A DNA stretch of 64,000 bases from Aminobacter aganoensis (GTDB taxonomy: Bacteria > Pseudomonadota > Alphaproteobacteria > Rhizobiales > Rhizobiaceae): positions 62,001 through 126,000 of the forward strand of contig NZ_JACHOU010000003.1 in NCBI RefSeq assembly GCF_014206975.1, given 5' to 3'. The number at the start of each line of letters is the position of its first letter. Position 1 is the stretch's first letter. The translations under genes and the position numbers were made by a program. The notes beneath the pieces are model-generated. The model saw nothing but the letters and a program-made list of their open reading frames with translations. It did not search any database and was not told the DNA's origin. Below are positions 32,012 to 40,699 of the stretch, piece after piece.

Positions 32012-32644
32012 ATGAATCCGCTGCTCTATCTCGATTACGCCGGCGTGGCGGTGTTTGCCGCCACCGGCGCGCTTGCCGCCTCGCGCAAGGAGCTCGATGT
32101 CATCGGCTTCCTGTTCCTGGCGAGCTTCACCGGCATCGGCGGCGGCACCGTGCGCGACGTCATCCTCGGCCTGCCGGTGTTCTGGGTGGTCAACCCGGCC
32201 TATGTCCTGGTCTGCGCCGCGGTCGCGGTGCTCGTCTTCTTCACCGCCCATCTCGTTGAATCCCGCTACAAGCTGCTGCTCTGGCTCGATGCCCTGGGCA
32301 TGGCGGCCTATGCTGCCATCGGCGCGGCCAAGGGCCTGGAAGCCACGGGTTCGCCGACGGTGGCCGTCATAATGGGCATGCTGACCGCCACTTTCGGCGG
32401 CATCCTGCGCGACCTGCTTGCCGGCGAGCCGTCGGTCCTGCTCAAGCCCGAGATCTACGTCTCGGCCGCGATGGTCGGTGCCGGCATCTACACGCTGGCC
32501 GAACTGGCCGAACTGCCGCCTGCGGTCTCGGCCGTCGTTGCCTTCGTCGCCGCCTTCATGGTGCGCGGCGGGGCGCTGAAATTCGGCTGGACCTTTCCCG
32601 CCTACCGCAGCCGCCCCGGCCGGAGACCTGAAGACATTCCCTGA
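32012..32644 (+). CDS. Trimeric intracellular cation channel family protein (YicG/UPF0126)
   Basis: A 210-residue inner-membrane protein with seven hydrophobic segments arranged as a tandem repeat: GVAVFAATGALAASRK...FTGIGGGTVRDVILG in the first half and GMAAYAAIGAAKGLE...TATFGGILRDLLAGEP in the second. Those two GGG.RD.. loops are the TRIC/UPF0126 signature. Prokaryotic members are K+-permeable channels; the physiological role is uncertain. The start is taken at the ATG directly after the repeat element. Confidence 0.88.
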   Translation: MNPLLYLDYAGVAVFAATGALAASRKELDVIGFLFLASFTGIGGGTVRDVILGLPVFWVVNPAYVLVCAAVAVLVFFTAHLVESRYKLLLWLDALGMAAYAAIGAAKGLEATGSPTVAVIMGMLTATFGGILRDLLAGEPSVLLKPEIYVSAAMVGAGIYTLAELAELPPAVSAVVAFVAAFMVRGGALKFGWTFPAYRSRPGRRPEDIP

Positions 32645-32713
32645 GCCGCCAACCTATATACCTGTCAGGAAAGCCGGTCTTACGGGGTCTCGGCAAGGCA
32701 GAGGACAGAATCG

Positions 32714-34015
32714 ATGCAGCATCGGATAGTGGTCGTCGGCGCCGGATTCGGCGGACTGGAAGTCGTCAAGGATCTGGCCGGTGCGCCCGTCAGCATCACC
32801 TTCATCGACCGGCGCAACCATCATCTTTTCCAGCCGTTGCTCTACCAGGTGGCGACCGCTTCGCTGGCGACTTCGGAGATTGCGTGGCCGATCCGCTCGC
32901 TGGTCAGCGACAGGCCCGAGGTCACCACGGTTTTGGCGACGGTGACCGGCGTCGATGCCGGGCGGCGCAGCGTGCTGCTCCAGGACGGTCAGGCGGTGCC
33001 CTATGACACGCTGGTGCTGGCGACCGGTGCGCGCCACGCTTATTTCGGCCATGACGAGTGGGAGGCCTTCGCCCTTGGCCTGAAGACGCTCGAGGATGCC
33101 ACGACGATCAGGCGGCGCATCCTTCTGGCCTTCGAGCAGGCCGAGCGGGAGACCGATCCTCTGAGGCAGGCGGCATTGCTGACCTTCGTCATCGTCGGTG
33201 CCGGCCCCACCGGGGTGGAAATGGCCGGAACGATCACCGAGCTGGCGCGCGACACGCTGCCGCGCGAGTTCCGCAACATCGACACGGCCAGGGCCCGTGT
33301 CGTGCTGATCGAGGCCGGGGCGCGCGTGCTCGCAGGCTTCCCTGACGAGCTCTCTGACTATGCGCTGCGTTCGTTGCGCAAGCTCGGCGTCGAGGTCGAG
33401 CTTGGACGCGCGGTTTCCGACTGCACCGCCGACAGCGTCACCTATGGCGACGTCAGGCTGCCGACGAAGACGATCATCTGGGCCGCAGGGGTGCGCGCCT
33501 CGCCGGCGGCCGAGTGGCTGGGCGCGCCTGCCGACAGGGCAGGGCGGCTCGAGGTGATGCCCGACCTGACGGTCCCGGGCCATCCCGAGATATTTGCCGT
33601 CGGCGATACGGTGACCGTGGCGGGCCCGAACGGCAAGCCGGTGCCGGGCATCGCGCCGGCGGCCAAGCAGGAGGGCAAGCACGTCGCCGCCATCATCAAG
33701 GCACGGCTGGCCGGCAAGGTCGAAGCGATGCCGTTCCGCTACAGCCACCAGGGCAGCCTCGCCCAGATCGGCAAGCGGCGCGCGGTGATCGACTTCGGCC
33801 GCATCAGGCTGCGCGGCGCGCTGGCGTGGTGGCTATGGGGTGCTGCCCATATCTACTTCCTGATCGGCTCGCGCGCCCGGCTCAGCGTGGCGATCAACTG
33901 GCTCTGGATCCATGCCCGCAACCAGCGCAGCGCGCGGCTGATCACCCAAGGCGATGCGGCGGAACAGTCGCTGGGCAGGCAGGCCGAGCCGCCGGTTTCG
34001 GGCAGGATCGGGTAA
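32714..34015 (+). CDS. ndh: Type II NADH dehydrogenase (NDH-2)
   Basis: Peripheral membrane flavoprotein of 433 residues passing electrons from NADH to quinone without proton pumping. The FAD motif is IVVVGAGFGGLEVVKDLAG (residues 5-23) with HHLFQPLLYQVATASL behind it; the NADH motif is VIVGAGPTGVEMAGTITELA (near residue 160); the second FAD contact is IFAVGDTVTV. The C-terminal hydrophobic part (ALAWWLWGAAHIYFLIGSRARLSVAINWLWIHA) would anchor it to the membrane. Single gene. Confidence 0.9.
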   Translation: MQHRIVVVGAGFGGLEVVKDLAGAPVSITFIDRRNHHLFQPLLYQVATASLATSEIAWPIRSLVSDRPEVTTVLATVTGVDAGRRSVLLQDGQAVPYDTLVLATGARHAYFGHDEWEAFALGLKTLEDATTIRRRILLAFEQAERETDPLRQAALLTFVIVGAGPTGVEMAGTITELARDTLPREFRNIDTARARVVLIEAGARVLAGFPDELSDYALRSLRKLGVEVELGRAVSDCTADSVTYGDVRLPTKTIIWAAGVRASPAAEWLGAPADRAGRLEVMPDLTVPGHPEIFAVGDTVTVAGPNGKPVPGIAPAAKQEGKHVAAIIKARLAGKVEAMPFRYSHQGSLAQIGKRRAVIDFGRIRLRGALAWWLWGAAHIYFLIGSRARLSVAINWLWIHARNQRSARLITQGDAAEQSLGRQAEPPVSGRIG

Positions 34016-34041
34016 AGCTGCGCGGCCGGCGCAAGCCGGCT

Positions 34042-34518
34042 CTATGTTTCGGCGAAGGCGGCGAGGTTTTCGAGCGACGAGGCGATCCCCTCGCGATGGT
34101 CGTCCTCGCCGATTCCCAGCGGCACGTCCTCGCAGCTGACGCTGACCAGCGTGCCGCTATCGACCGGTTCAAGCGTGGTCACGATCCGCATCGTCCCGGC
34201 AAAGGCGGGATCGTCCGATTCGAACGCGACAAGTTCGACCACCCGCTTGTCAGGCACCAGTTCGGCGAAGCGGCCCTCGAACACGTCGGCGTTGTCACTG
34301 GTCTTGCCGTGCCGTCCGGCGTCCTCGTAGATGAAGGCCATGCGGAAGCTGCCGCCCTCGCGCGCATCGAAGGCCAGGACTTCCCCCCGCATGCCTTTTG
34401 GCGGGCGCCAGCTGGCCACAGCCTCCGGCTCCACCAGCGCGCGGTAGATGACCGAGGGCGCAGCCTTGATGAGGCGCGACCCGGTGTCGGTGCGTCTGGT
34501 CTGCTCCGTGCTTGCCAT
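34042..34518 (-). CDS. SRPBCC/AHSA1-family protein
   Basis: A 158-residue START-like (helix-grip) protein. Family features are RLIKAAPSVIYRALVEPEAVASWRPPKGM at the N-terminus, GGSFRMAFIYEDAGR in the middle and the long C-terminal helix HREGIASSLENLAAFAET. GGAGAAG precedes the ATG at 34518; a longer in-frame extension overlaps the next gene out of character. Such proteins bind hydrophobic ligands or act as Aha1-like factors; no ligand is apparent. Probably follows the YjbR gene in one transcript. Confidence 0.82.
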   Translation of the reverse strand: MASTEQTRRTDTGSRLIKAAPSVIYRALVEPEAVASWRPPKGMRGEVLAFDAREGGSFRMAFIYEDAGRHGKTSDNADVFEGRFAELVPDKRVVELVAFESDDPAFAGTMRIVTTLEPVDSGTLVSVSCEDVPLGIGEDDHREGIASSLENLAAFAET

Positions 34519-34547
34519 GTGCTTCTCCGCCCCGTCCCGCTGTCTGA

Positions 34548-34901
34548 TCAGCCCGCCGCTTGCCGTGCCTTGGCCAGGCTCTTCGGTGCCTGCATCAGCC
34601 AGGCGCGTTCGAGACGGGTCCGCAACTGATCGGGCGGGATGTCGTGGACGCGCACCAGCACGACCGGCCAGCCCTTGTAGTGGGCGGTTTCGAAATAGAG
34701 ATGCGGATCTGCCTCCATCAACATCTCCTTCTCCTCCAGCGCGCACATCACCGCAGCCGTGTCGGCGTCCTTGACGCGGCAGAGGAATTTCTTGCGGACG
34801 TGAAGCGACGGTGTGCCGTAGGACGTGCCCTCGACCACCTCCGCCAGCCCTTCGGCTGCTTGTCGCAGCTTATCGAAGGCGGGCTGGAGGTCTTCAGCCA
34901 C
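34548..34901 (-). CDS. MmcQ/YjbR family protein
   Basis: A 117-residue protein of the MmcQ/YjbR fold, with FDKLRQAAEGLAEVVEGTSYGTPSLHVRKKFLCRV, then MLMEADPHLYFETAHYKGWPVVLVRVHDIPPDQL and a basic C-terminus. Members are DNA-binding-like by fold, but function is unproven. It lies between olsB (3 bp upstream) and the SRPBCC gene, both on the same strand, so co-transcription from the olsB promoter is likely. Confidence 0.85.
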   Translation of the reverse strand: MAEDLQPAFDKLRQAAEGLAEVVEGTSYGTPSLHVRKKFLCRVKDADTAAVMCALEEKEMLMEADPHLYFETAHYKGWPVVLVRVHDIPPDQLRTRLERAWLMQAPKSLAKARQAAG

Positions 34902-34904
34902 CGC

Positions 34905-35786
34905 CTACGCCGCGAAACGCTGCGTTTCGCCGCCGTAATAGTTGATGTAGCGGGTGCCGATTTCCTTGACCGGCATGACGACGAAGACGTCGACGGTGCC
35001 GAAGTCGTGGTCGATCACGCAGCCATCGCCGATCTTGGCGCCGACGCGCAGGTAGCCCTTGACCAGCGGCGGCATGGCCGTGATCGCCGCCTTGGCATTG
35101 ACCGCCTCGATCGGCATCAGGTCCATCTCGCAATAACGGCCTGCCACCGCCCGCACATCCCAGTCGGCGCTGGTGCGGCAGTGGTGGGCGAGATAGGTCA
35201 GCGCTTCGGCATGTGCCGCCGGTATCGTGCCGTGGAACGAGGCACAGCCGGTCATGACGTCGATGTCGTAGCGGTTGAGATAGGCCCAGATGCCCTGCCA
35301 CAGCGCCTCGATGGTCCGCTTGGAGCGGTATTCCGGCAGCACGCAGGAGCGTCCGAGTTCCAGGAAGCGCTGGCCCGGGTGCCGGGCGATCAGCTTGTTG
35401 AGCTCGAACTCGTCGTCGGAATAGAAGCCGCCGGCTTCCGTCGCGCGTTCCTGGCGCAGCAGGCGGTAGGTGCCGACGATGCGGCGATGCTCGGGGCCGG
35501 CAATCGAGGTGTCGAAGACCAGCAGATGGTCGCAGATGTCGTCGAACCGGTCGGCGTCGCGGCGGTCGATCGAGTGCAGGGCCTGCTTCCTCGCGCCGAG
35601 CTCGTCGAAGAACACGCGGTAGCGCACTTCCTGGGCGGCGGCGATCTCTGATTCGTTGCGCGCGAGGCGAACCTCGAGCGTTCCGATCCGTCCAAGCGGC
35701 GCTTCGGGCAACAGGGGTTTGGAAGGCACGGTCACCTTGGCGCCATTGGCTTTCTGAGTGTCACTGTCCGGCAAGGCTGTATGCAC
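34905..35786 (-). CDS. olsB: L-ornithine N-alpha-acyltransferase OlsB
   Basis: First enzyme of ornithine lipid synthesis, moving a 3-hydroxyacyl chain from acyl carrier protein to ornithine; 293 residues, close to the rhizobial enzyme. It has the hemolysin-like GNAT pattern: LEVRLARNESEIAAAQEVRYRVFFDELGA, CDHLLVFD, IVGTYRLLRQ and FLELGRSCVLPEYRSKRTIEALWQGIW. The start is GTG with AAGGAGAATCACCC upstream. A candidate Pho box lies 52 bp before it, consistent with a membrane lipid swap under phosphate limitation. The partner acyltransferase OlsA is not in the window. Confidence 0.9.
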   Translation of the reverse strand: MHTALPDSDTQKANGAKVTVPSKPLLPEAPLGRIGTLEVRLARNESEIAAAQEVRYRVFFDELGARKQALHSIDRRDADRFDDICDHLLVFDTSIAGPEHRRIVGTYRLLRQERATEAGGFYSDDEFELNKLIARHPGQRFLELGRSCVLPEYRSKRTIEALWQGIWAYLNRYDIDVMTGCASFHGTIPAAHAEALTYLAHHCRTSADWDVRAVAGRYCEMDLMPIEAVNAKAAITAMPPLVKGYLRVGAKIGDGCVIDHDFGTVDVFVVMPVKEIGTRYINYYGGETQRFAA

Positions 35787-35837
35787 GGGTGATTCTCCTT
35801 CGAGCCATCCCTCCTGGCGCGGGGATACGGTGTCGGT

Positions 35838-35855
35838 GCTACAGGATTGTGACAG
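35838..35855 (-). promoter_or_regulatory. Candidate PhoB box upstream of olsB
   Basis: On the minus strand the site reads CTGTCACAATCCTGTAGC: two 7-base units 11 bp apart, the first 6/7 and the second 4/7 identical to CTGTCAT, with an AT-rich spacer. It lies at promoter distance from olsB. The second unit being degenerate is common in true Pho boxes. Confidence 0.55.
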
Positions 35856-35936
35856 TATCGTGATCGACCCGCCCGGGCAAGGCTTGGTCGGTCGGCAACA
35901 CAGTCTAGCCGGCTAGGAAAATCAGTCGGTTGCAGT

Positions 35937-38225
35937 TTAGGCCGCTGCCCGTTGCTCGACGAGATTGATCAGCACGTCGGGATCGAGCGGCTTGGTGACG
36001 AAGCCGCTGGCACCGTGGGCAAGCACGGCATGGCGGGTTTTTTCCTGGCTGTCGGCGGACAGAACCATGATCGGCACCGCAGCCAGGCCATGTTGTTCTT
36101 CGTGCCTGCGGATGGCAGAGATCGCGTCCAGCCCGTCCATTACCGGCATGTGCATGTCCATCAGCACGACGTCGTAGCGGCGCTTGCGGGCGGCCCCCGT
36201 CACGGCTTCGACGGCGGCCTTGCCGTTGTTGACGACATCGACTCGGTGCCCCGCCTTCAGCAATGCGGCGCGGGCCAGCATGGCGTTGATCTCGTTGTCT
36301 TCGGCGATCAGCACCGACAGGCCCTGCAGGTGACGGCTCGCGGCCGGCTTTGCCGCGGCGTGGCGGCTCGCCGGCTGCGGCTGCAGGCCATCCTGCTTCG
36401 CCAGCAGAACGCGCAGCAGCGTTTCGGCGCGCACCGGCCTGGCGAGGAAGGTCGAGTAACCGCTGGCGCGCAGTTCGCCCAGCAGGCCGCGGTCGGTCGG
36501 TGCGATCAGCGTCACCGCCTCGCTTGCCGCAAAGCCGTTTTCGCGCAACTGCCTGAGCACCCGGCCGTCGTTTTCTTCCATCGCCGCGTCGACCAGGATC
36601 GCGTTGCAGCCATCGGCGATGGCTGCCGCCTGCTCAGGGGTGACGACGACATTGGCCTGGCCGCCATGGGCGCGGATGGTATCGGCGATCGCTTCGGCCT
36701 CGGTGGTGTTCCGGGACAGGATCACGGCGCAGCGGCCGGCCAGGATGTCGGTTTTCGCCGGCGTGCCGTCGGTGGCGCCATAGGCCGGCAGGTCGAAGAA
36801 GAACTCCGAGCCCTCGCCGGGCATGCTCCGCGCGGCGATCGTGCCGCCCATCGAGTTCACGAGGCGCTTGGAGATCGCGAGACCGAGGCCCGCGCCGCCA
36901 TGTGACCGGGTCGAGGTGCCGTCGGCCTGCTCGAACTCTTCGAAGATGCGCTCCATGTCTTCGGCGCGCAGGCCGGCGCCGGTGTCGGTGACGGTGAAGC
37001 GGATCCTGCCGGGGTGATCGTCGCCGGTACGCTCGACCGTCAGGCGTACGCCGCCCGCGTCGGTGAACTTGATGGCGTTGCCGATCAGGTTGAGCAGCAC
37101 CTGGCGCACGCGGCCGGGATCGGCGGTGATCATCTGCGGCACGTTGGGCGCGACGTGGCAGCCGAGGCCGATGCCCTTGCCGAATGCGCGCGCGGCCAAC
37201 AACTCGATCACATTGTCGGCGATTTCGCGCGGCGACATAGGCTGGGGCTCGGGGTCGAAACGGCCGGCCTCGATCTTGGAGTAGTCGAGCAGGTCCTCGA
37301 TCAGCGCCAGCAGGGCGCTTGCCGAGGTCGAGACAGCACCCACATAGGTGCGCTGTTCCGGCGACAGCTCGGTGTCGTGCAGCAGCTTGGCCATGCCCAT
37401 GATGCCGTTCATCGGGGTGCGGATCTCATGGCTGACGGTGGCGAGGAAGCGCGACTTGGCCTGGCTCGCATATTCGGCTCGCTCGCGCGCGCTGATCAGC
37501 GCCGTTTCTGCACGCTTGCGGGCGGTGATGTCGCGGGCGATGGCGCGATGCGACACCGCGTTGCTGTTCTTGTCGCGCACCGACAGTTCAATCCACGAGA
37601 ACCAGCGCACCATGCCCGCCGAGCGGATACCGACATCGGTCGAACTCAGGCATTCGCCGTCCGAGAAGGCCGCGTCCGGCACCACGCCGACGTCGACGCC
37701 GATTTCAGACAGGGTCCGGCCGGCGAGATCGCGCTGATCCTGCCCGACGAGATCGGCGAACACCTTATTGGCATAGACGATGCGCCCGTCGCGGTCGCGG
37801 TGCACGACCAGGTCGCCCAGCGCGTCGATGAGGCCGCGGAAGCGCTCTTCGCTTTCCTGCAGTTCCCACATGCGGTCGGCGAGGTTTTCGATCTCGGCGC
37901 GGCTGCGCGAGGCGCTTTCGGTGATCGCCTCCGCGGCGCGCTCGCGCTCGCCCAGGCTGCGGGCGAGCAGCACCAGGCCGCTGAGCCCGGCTGCAAACAG
38001 GCCGAGGCTGATGAAGGTGGGCGCGCCGGTCAGGTGGGAGAGGCCTGCAAGCACCAGAACAGCCACCAGCGTGACGAAATAGAGGCCGCGCGGTGGCTCC
38101 TTTGGCAGTTCCGGCGCCAGCGCTGGCGGTGTGATGATGCGACGGTGCGACGTTGCTGGGCCGGCCCCGATATCGGCGCCACCTTGCGTCGTCTTTCCTT
38201 CCGCTGTTTCGGATTCCGTCGTCAT
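35937..38225 (-). CDS. Hybrid sensor histidine kinase with PAS domain and two receiver-like domains
   Basis: A 762-residue kinase. Two N-terminal membrane spans (about 47-63 and 69-88) with almost no periplasmic loop are followed by a coiled coil, a PAS domain (126-235), HisKA with phospho-acceptor His 266 in [17 protein letters not shown], and an ATPase domain with NLIGNAIKF and [14 protein letters not shown]. Next is a degenerate receiver (about 497-615) whose N-terminal acidic pair is replaced by SRN, and then a full receiver with [11 protein letters not shown] and the acceptor Asp in [13 protein letters not shown]. The input is likely membrane or cytoplasmic. No cognate regulator is adjacent. 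Confidence 0.9.
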   Translation of the reverse strand: MTTESETAEGKTTQGGADIGAGPATSHRRIITPPALAPELPKEPPRGLYFVTLVAVLVLAGLSHLTGAPTFISLGLFAAGLSGLVLLARSLGERERAAEAITESASRSRAEIENLADRMWELQESEERFRGLIDALGDLVVHRDRDGRIVYANKVFADLVGQDQRDLAGRTLSEIGVDVGVVPDAAFSDGECLSSTDVGIRSAGMVRWFSWIELSVRDKNSNAVSHRAIARDITARKRAETALISARERAEYASQAKSRFLATVSHEIRTPMNGIMGMAKLLHDTELSPEQRTYVGAVSTSASALLALIEDLLDYSKIEAGRFDPEPQPMSPREIADNVIELLAARAFGKGIGLGCHVAPNVPQMITADPGRVRQVLLNLIGNAIKFTDAGGVRLTVERTGDDHPGRIRFTVTDTGAGLRAEDMERIFEEFEQADGTSTRSHGGAGLGLAISKRLVNSMGGTIAARSMPGEGSEFFFDLPAYGATDGTPAKTDILAGRCAVILSRNTTEAEAIADTIRAHGGQANVVVTPEQAAAIADGCNAILVDAAMEENDGRVLRQLRENGFAASEAVTLIAPTDRGLLGELRASGYSTFLARPVRAETLLRVLLAKQDGLQPQPASRHAAAKPAASRHLQGLSVLIAEDNEINAMLARAALLKAGHRVDVVNNGKAAVEAVTGAARKRRYDVVLMDMHMPVMDGLDAISAIRRHEEQHGLAAVPIMVLSADSQEKTRHAVLAHGASGFVTKPLDPDVLINLVEQRAAA

Positions 38226-38316
38226 GGCGGAATCATAGCGCGGAGAGCTTAGGGAAGATTTTGGCGGATAGTTCGAATTTTAGCGGTCGCGCGCTTTTGG
38301 GTCGGGATCGTGCGAA

Positions 38317-39048
38317 CTACTGGACGTAACTCTTGTAGACGTAGCCGCGCTTGCCGTTGAAAACGATTTCGCACCATTGCGTGCACGAAACCACCTCGAC
38401 GGCGGTCTTGGCAGGTATGACGCCCAGAACCGCGCCGCCTTTCTGGGGCTTGGCGCGCATGTTCACCGACCGCTTGACCGTGCCGCCGCGCGTGCCTTCG
38501 CTGGTCTTGATCTCGGCCTGGAGCGCCCTGACGGCGGAAGTCTCGCCCGGATCGGTCTTGGCCAGCGCGAGCGGTGCGGTTTCGCTAAGATCTTTTGCGA
38601 TCACCTTTTCGGCGCCGGGAATGGCCGGCATCGCTTCGAGCGGCTGGGTTGCGCCTGCGGCCACGACCTGCGCCCAGCGCGGATCGGCGGCCAGCGGCAT
38701 GTCGGGCGCTTCCGATGCGGAAGCTTCGGAGACCAGGATCGAACTGCGCGAGGTGGCGACCCGCTCCTTGCGGCCGGTCGGCTCGGCGGTGATGGTGGTG
38801 ATCTTTTCCCGTGCCGGTTCGGCGGCGGCCTGCTGGACCTCTTGCTGAACCGCGTCGGCGGAGTGCTGGCCCATATGCGGCAGGATGAACAGCGCCGATA
38901 CGGCGGTTATGCTCATCAGCGCGGTCATGGCAAGGACGCCGCAGACCAGGCCACGGTTGGGCGCATTCTCGCGCCACGAGGCTGGCTCGGTCTTTGTGAA
39001 CATCATAGCGGAGCGCGGCTGATTCGCTGCGCCCAACCCGAAGGGCAT
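38317..39048 (-). CDS. Membrane-anchored bacterial SH3-domain protein
   Basis: A 243-residue protein with a short cytoplasmic N-terminus, one membrane span (GLVCGVLAMTALMSITAVSALFIL), a long low-complexity periplasmic region and a C-terminal SH3_3 domain (VKRSVNMRAKPQKGGAVLGVIPAKTAVEVV, ending RGYVYKSYVQ). Such domains bind the cell wall. The ATG at 39048 is preferred because GGAGAG precedes it; ATGs at 39006 and 39003 lack a ribosome site. It may act on peptidoglycan or envelope sensing; no enzyme domain is present. Confidence 0.78.
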   Translation of the reverse strand: MPFGLGAANQPRSAMMFTKTEPASWRENAPNRGLVCGVLAMTALMSITAVSALFILPHMGQHSADAVQQEVQQAAAEPAREKITTITAEPTGRKERVATSRSSILVSEASASEAPDMPLAADPRWAQVVAAGATQPLEAMPAIPGAEKVIAKDLSETAPLALAKTDPGETSAVRALQAEIKTSEGTRGGTVKRSVNMRAKPQKGGAVLGVIPAKTAVEVVSCTQWCEIVFNGKRGYVYKSYVQ

Positions 39049-39361
39049 TTTCACAAGCAACTCTCCACTCAGGCCCCAAGCGCTCGCAATATCGAGCGTC
39101 CCCACCTGTCGTTTCGACCCGCAAATCTTCGCCACGTGGCCGCAAGACAGTTTAGGCGGTGCCTTTCGGCACGTCCGCCGAACGCACCATGATCACCGAT
39201 TGTGGCAGAGCTTGGACCCGATTGCGACCATCGTCAAAAAATTCTTAACCGCTAAATGAAGTCTCTGGGAAAATTCCGTCTAACTTCACGCTGTGATAAC
39301 AGAACGTAAGACAACTTGATTCGCCCCCGGGCCGGCCCGGCGTTGCCGGTGAAGGCCTGGA
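39049..39361. promoter_or_regulatory. Gap between lspA and the SH3-protein gene, with a near-consensus CtrA site
   Basis: This 313-bp stretch is the presumed promoter region of the SH3 gene. At 39234-39248 the sequence is TCAA, seven bases, TTAA, one mismatch from CtrA's TTAA-N7-TTAA. The surrounding DNA is AT-rich compared with the genes. No open frame with a ribosome site was found and no clear terminator for lspA. Confidence 0.4.
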
Positions 39362-39853
39362 CTATTCGTCGGACGTGGCCGTCGGACGCCGACTGCGCCG
39401 CCAGCCCAGGAACTCGTCCAAAACCACGAGTGCCGCGCCGAGCGAGATGAAAACGTCGGCAAGATTGAAGATGGCGAACGACCACACCGGCGTGTGGAAC
39501 AGGATGTAGTCGATGACGTGGCCGTAGACGGTGCGGTCGATCAGATTGCCGAGCGCGCCGCCGACGATCAGCGCGAAGCCGAAGCGCGATATGGTCTGCT
39601 CCGGAGTCGTGCGGACAGCCAGGTAGCTCACGAAGGCGATGACGATGCCGGTCAGCACGATCAGGCCGGTGTCGCCGACATTCGAGAACATCGAGAATGC
39701 GATCCCGGTGTTGTAGGTGCGGTAGAGCGCCAGGAACGGCAGCACGTCGACCTTCTCCTGCATCACCAGGTTGGCTTCGACGAGCACCTTGATCCACTGG
39801 TCGATGGCGACGGCGATGACCGTCACGAGCCCGTAGAATGCGGCTGGCTTCAC
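39362..39853 (-). CDS. lspA: Lipoprotein signal peptidase (signal peptidase II)
   Basis: Inner-membrane aspartic protease of 163 residues with four membrane helices; it removes signal peptides from diacylated prolipoproteins. Conserved segments are YNTGIAFSMF, GGALGNLIDRTVYGHVIDY and FAIFNLADVFISLGA, giving the catalytic pair Asp 115 and Asp 133. The start is GTG with AGGAG upstream. Third gene of a minus-strand run after two RNA methyltransferases, 9 bp behind the TrmH gene. Confidence 0.93.
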   Translation of the reverse strand: MKPAAFYGLVTVIAVAIDQWIKVLVEANLVMQEKVDVLPFLALYRTYNTGIAFSMFSNVGDTGLIVLTGIVIAFVSYLAVRTTPEQTISRFGFALIVGGALGNLIDRTVYGHVIDYILFHTPVWSFAIFNLADVFISLGAALVVLDEFLGWRRSRRPTATSDE

Positions 39854-39862
39854 ACGATGCTC

Positions 39863-40699
39863 CTAAAGCTTCAGGGCGTTGCGCCGGATCTCGAACAGCA
39901 TGACCCCGGTGGCGACCGCCAGGTTGAGCGAATCGGCACGGCCCGCCTGCGGGATGCGCAGCAGCCTGTCGCAGGCGTTTGCCAAATTGTCCGGCAGCCC
40001 TTGCTGTTCGTTGCCCATCATCAGCAGGACCGGGCGGCTGCCGAAATCGACGGAGCGGTAATCGACCGCGCCCTTGAGGTGGGTTCCGGCAACGGTCCCG
40101 GGGAATTCCTTGCGCCAGGCGAGGAAGGCTTCGGGGGTGGTCTTGGCGACGGGAACGGCGAAGATCGAGCCCATGGTCGCGCGCACGGTCTCAAGCGAGA
40201 ACGGGTCGGTGGTTTCGCCGACCAGGATCACGCCCTTGGCGCCGACGGCATCGACGGTGCGGATGACCGTGCCGAGATTTCCCGGATCGCGAACCCGGTC
40301 GAGCGCCACCCAGACGTCGTCGCTCTTCGGGCGGATGTCCTTGAGCGGCACGAAGCGCTGGGTGAATACGCCGACCACGGCTTGCGGATTGTCGCGGCGG
40401 GTGATCGCCGTCAGGACCTTTTCCGAGACTTCGAGCACGTCGCCACCGGAAGCCACCGTGCGCGCCGCGACCTTCTCGATGGCCGGATTGCCGAGCCCGG
40501 TCTTGGCGAAGATCAGCGTCTTGATCGTCCAGCCGAGGTCGAGCGCGTCGATGACAAGCTTCAGGCCTTCGGCCATGAAGGCGTTCTGCTGGTCGCGGAA
40601 TTTCTTCAGCGCCAGCGCCTTGATGTCCTTGACCAGCGGGTTGGCCAGGCTGGTCACTTCCTTGACGCGGCCAGGCGCCCCGGTGCGGTGTTCGCTCAT
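39863..40699 (-). CDS. TrmH/SpoU-family RNA 2'-O-methyltransferase
   Basis: A 278-residue SPOUT methyltransferase. The N-terminal substrate-binding part has NPLVKDIKALALKKFRDQQNAFMAEGLKLV. The knotted catalytic domain shows the three motifs: DRVRDPGNLGTVIRTVDAVGA, VLLMMGNEQQGLPDNLANACD and LRIPQAGRADSLNLAVATGVMLFE. It modifies a ribose in rRNA or tRNA; the exact site is not predictable. Its ATG overlaps the upstream methyltransferase stop by 4 bp (ATGA). Confidence 0.9.
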   Translation of the reverse strand: MSEHRTGAPGRVKEVTSLANPLVKDIKALALKKFRDQQNAFMAEGLKLVIDALDLGWTIKTLIFAKTGLGNPAIEKVAARTVASGGDVLEVSEKVLTAITRRDNPQAVVGVFTQRFVPLKDIRPKSDDVWVALDRVRDPGNLGTVIRTVDAVGAKGVILVGETTDPFSLETVRATMGSIFAVPVAKTTPEAFLAWRKEFPGTVAGTHLKGAVDYRSVDFGSRPVLLMMGNEQQGLPDNLANACDRLLRIPQAGRADSLNLAVATGVMLFEIRRNALKL

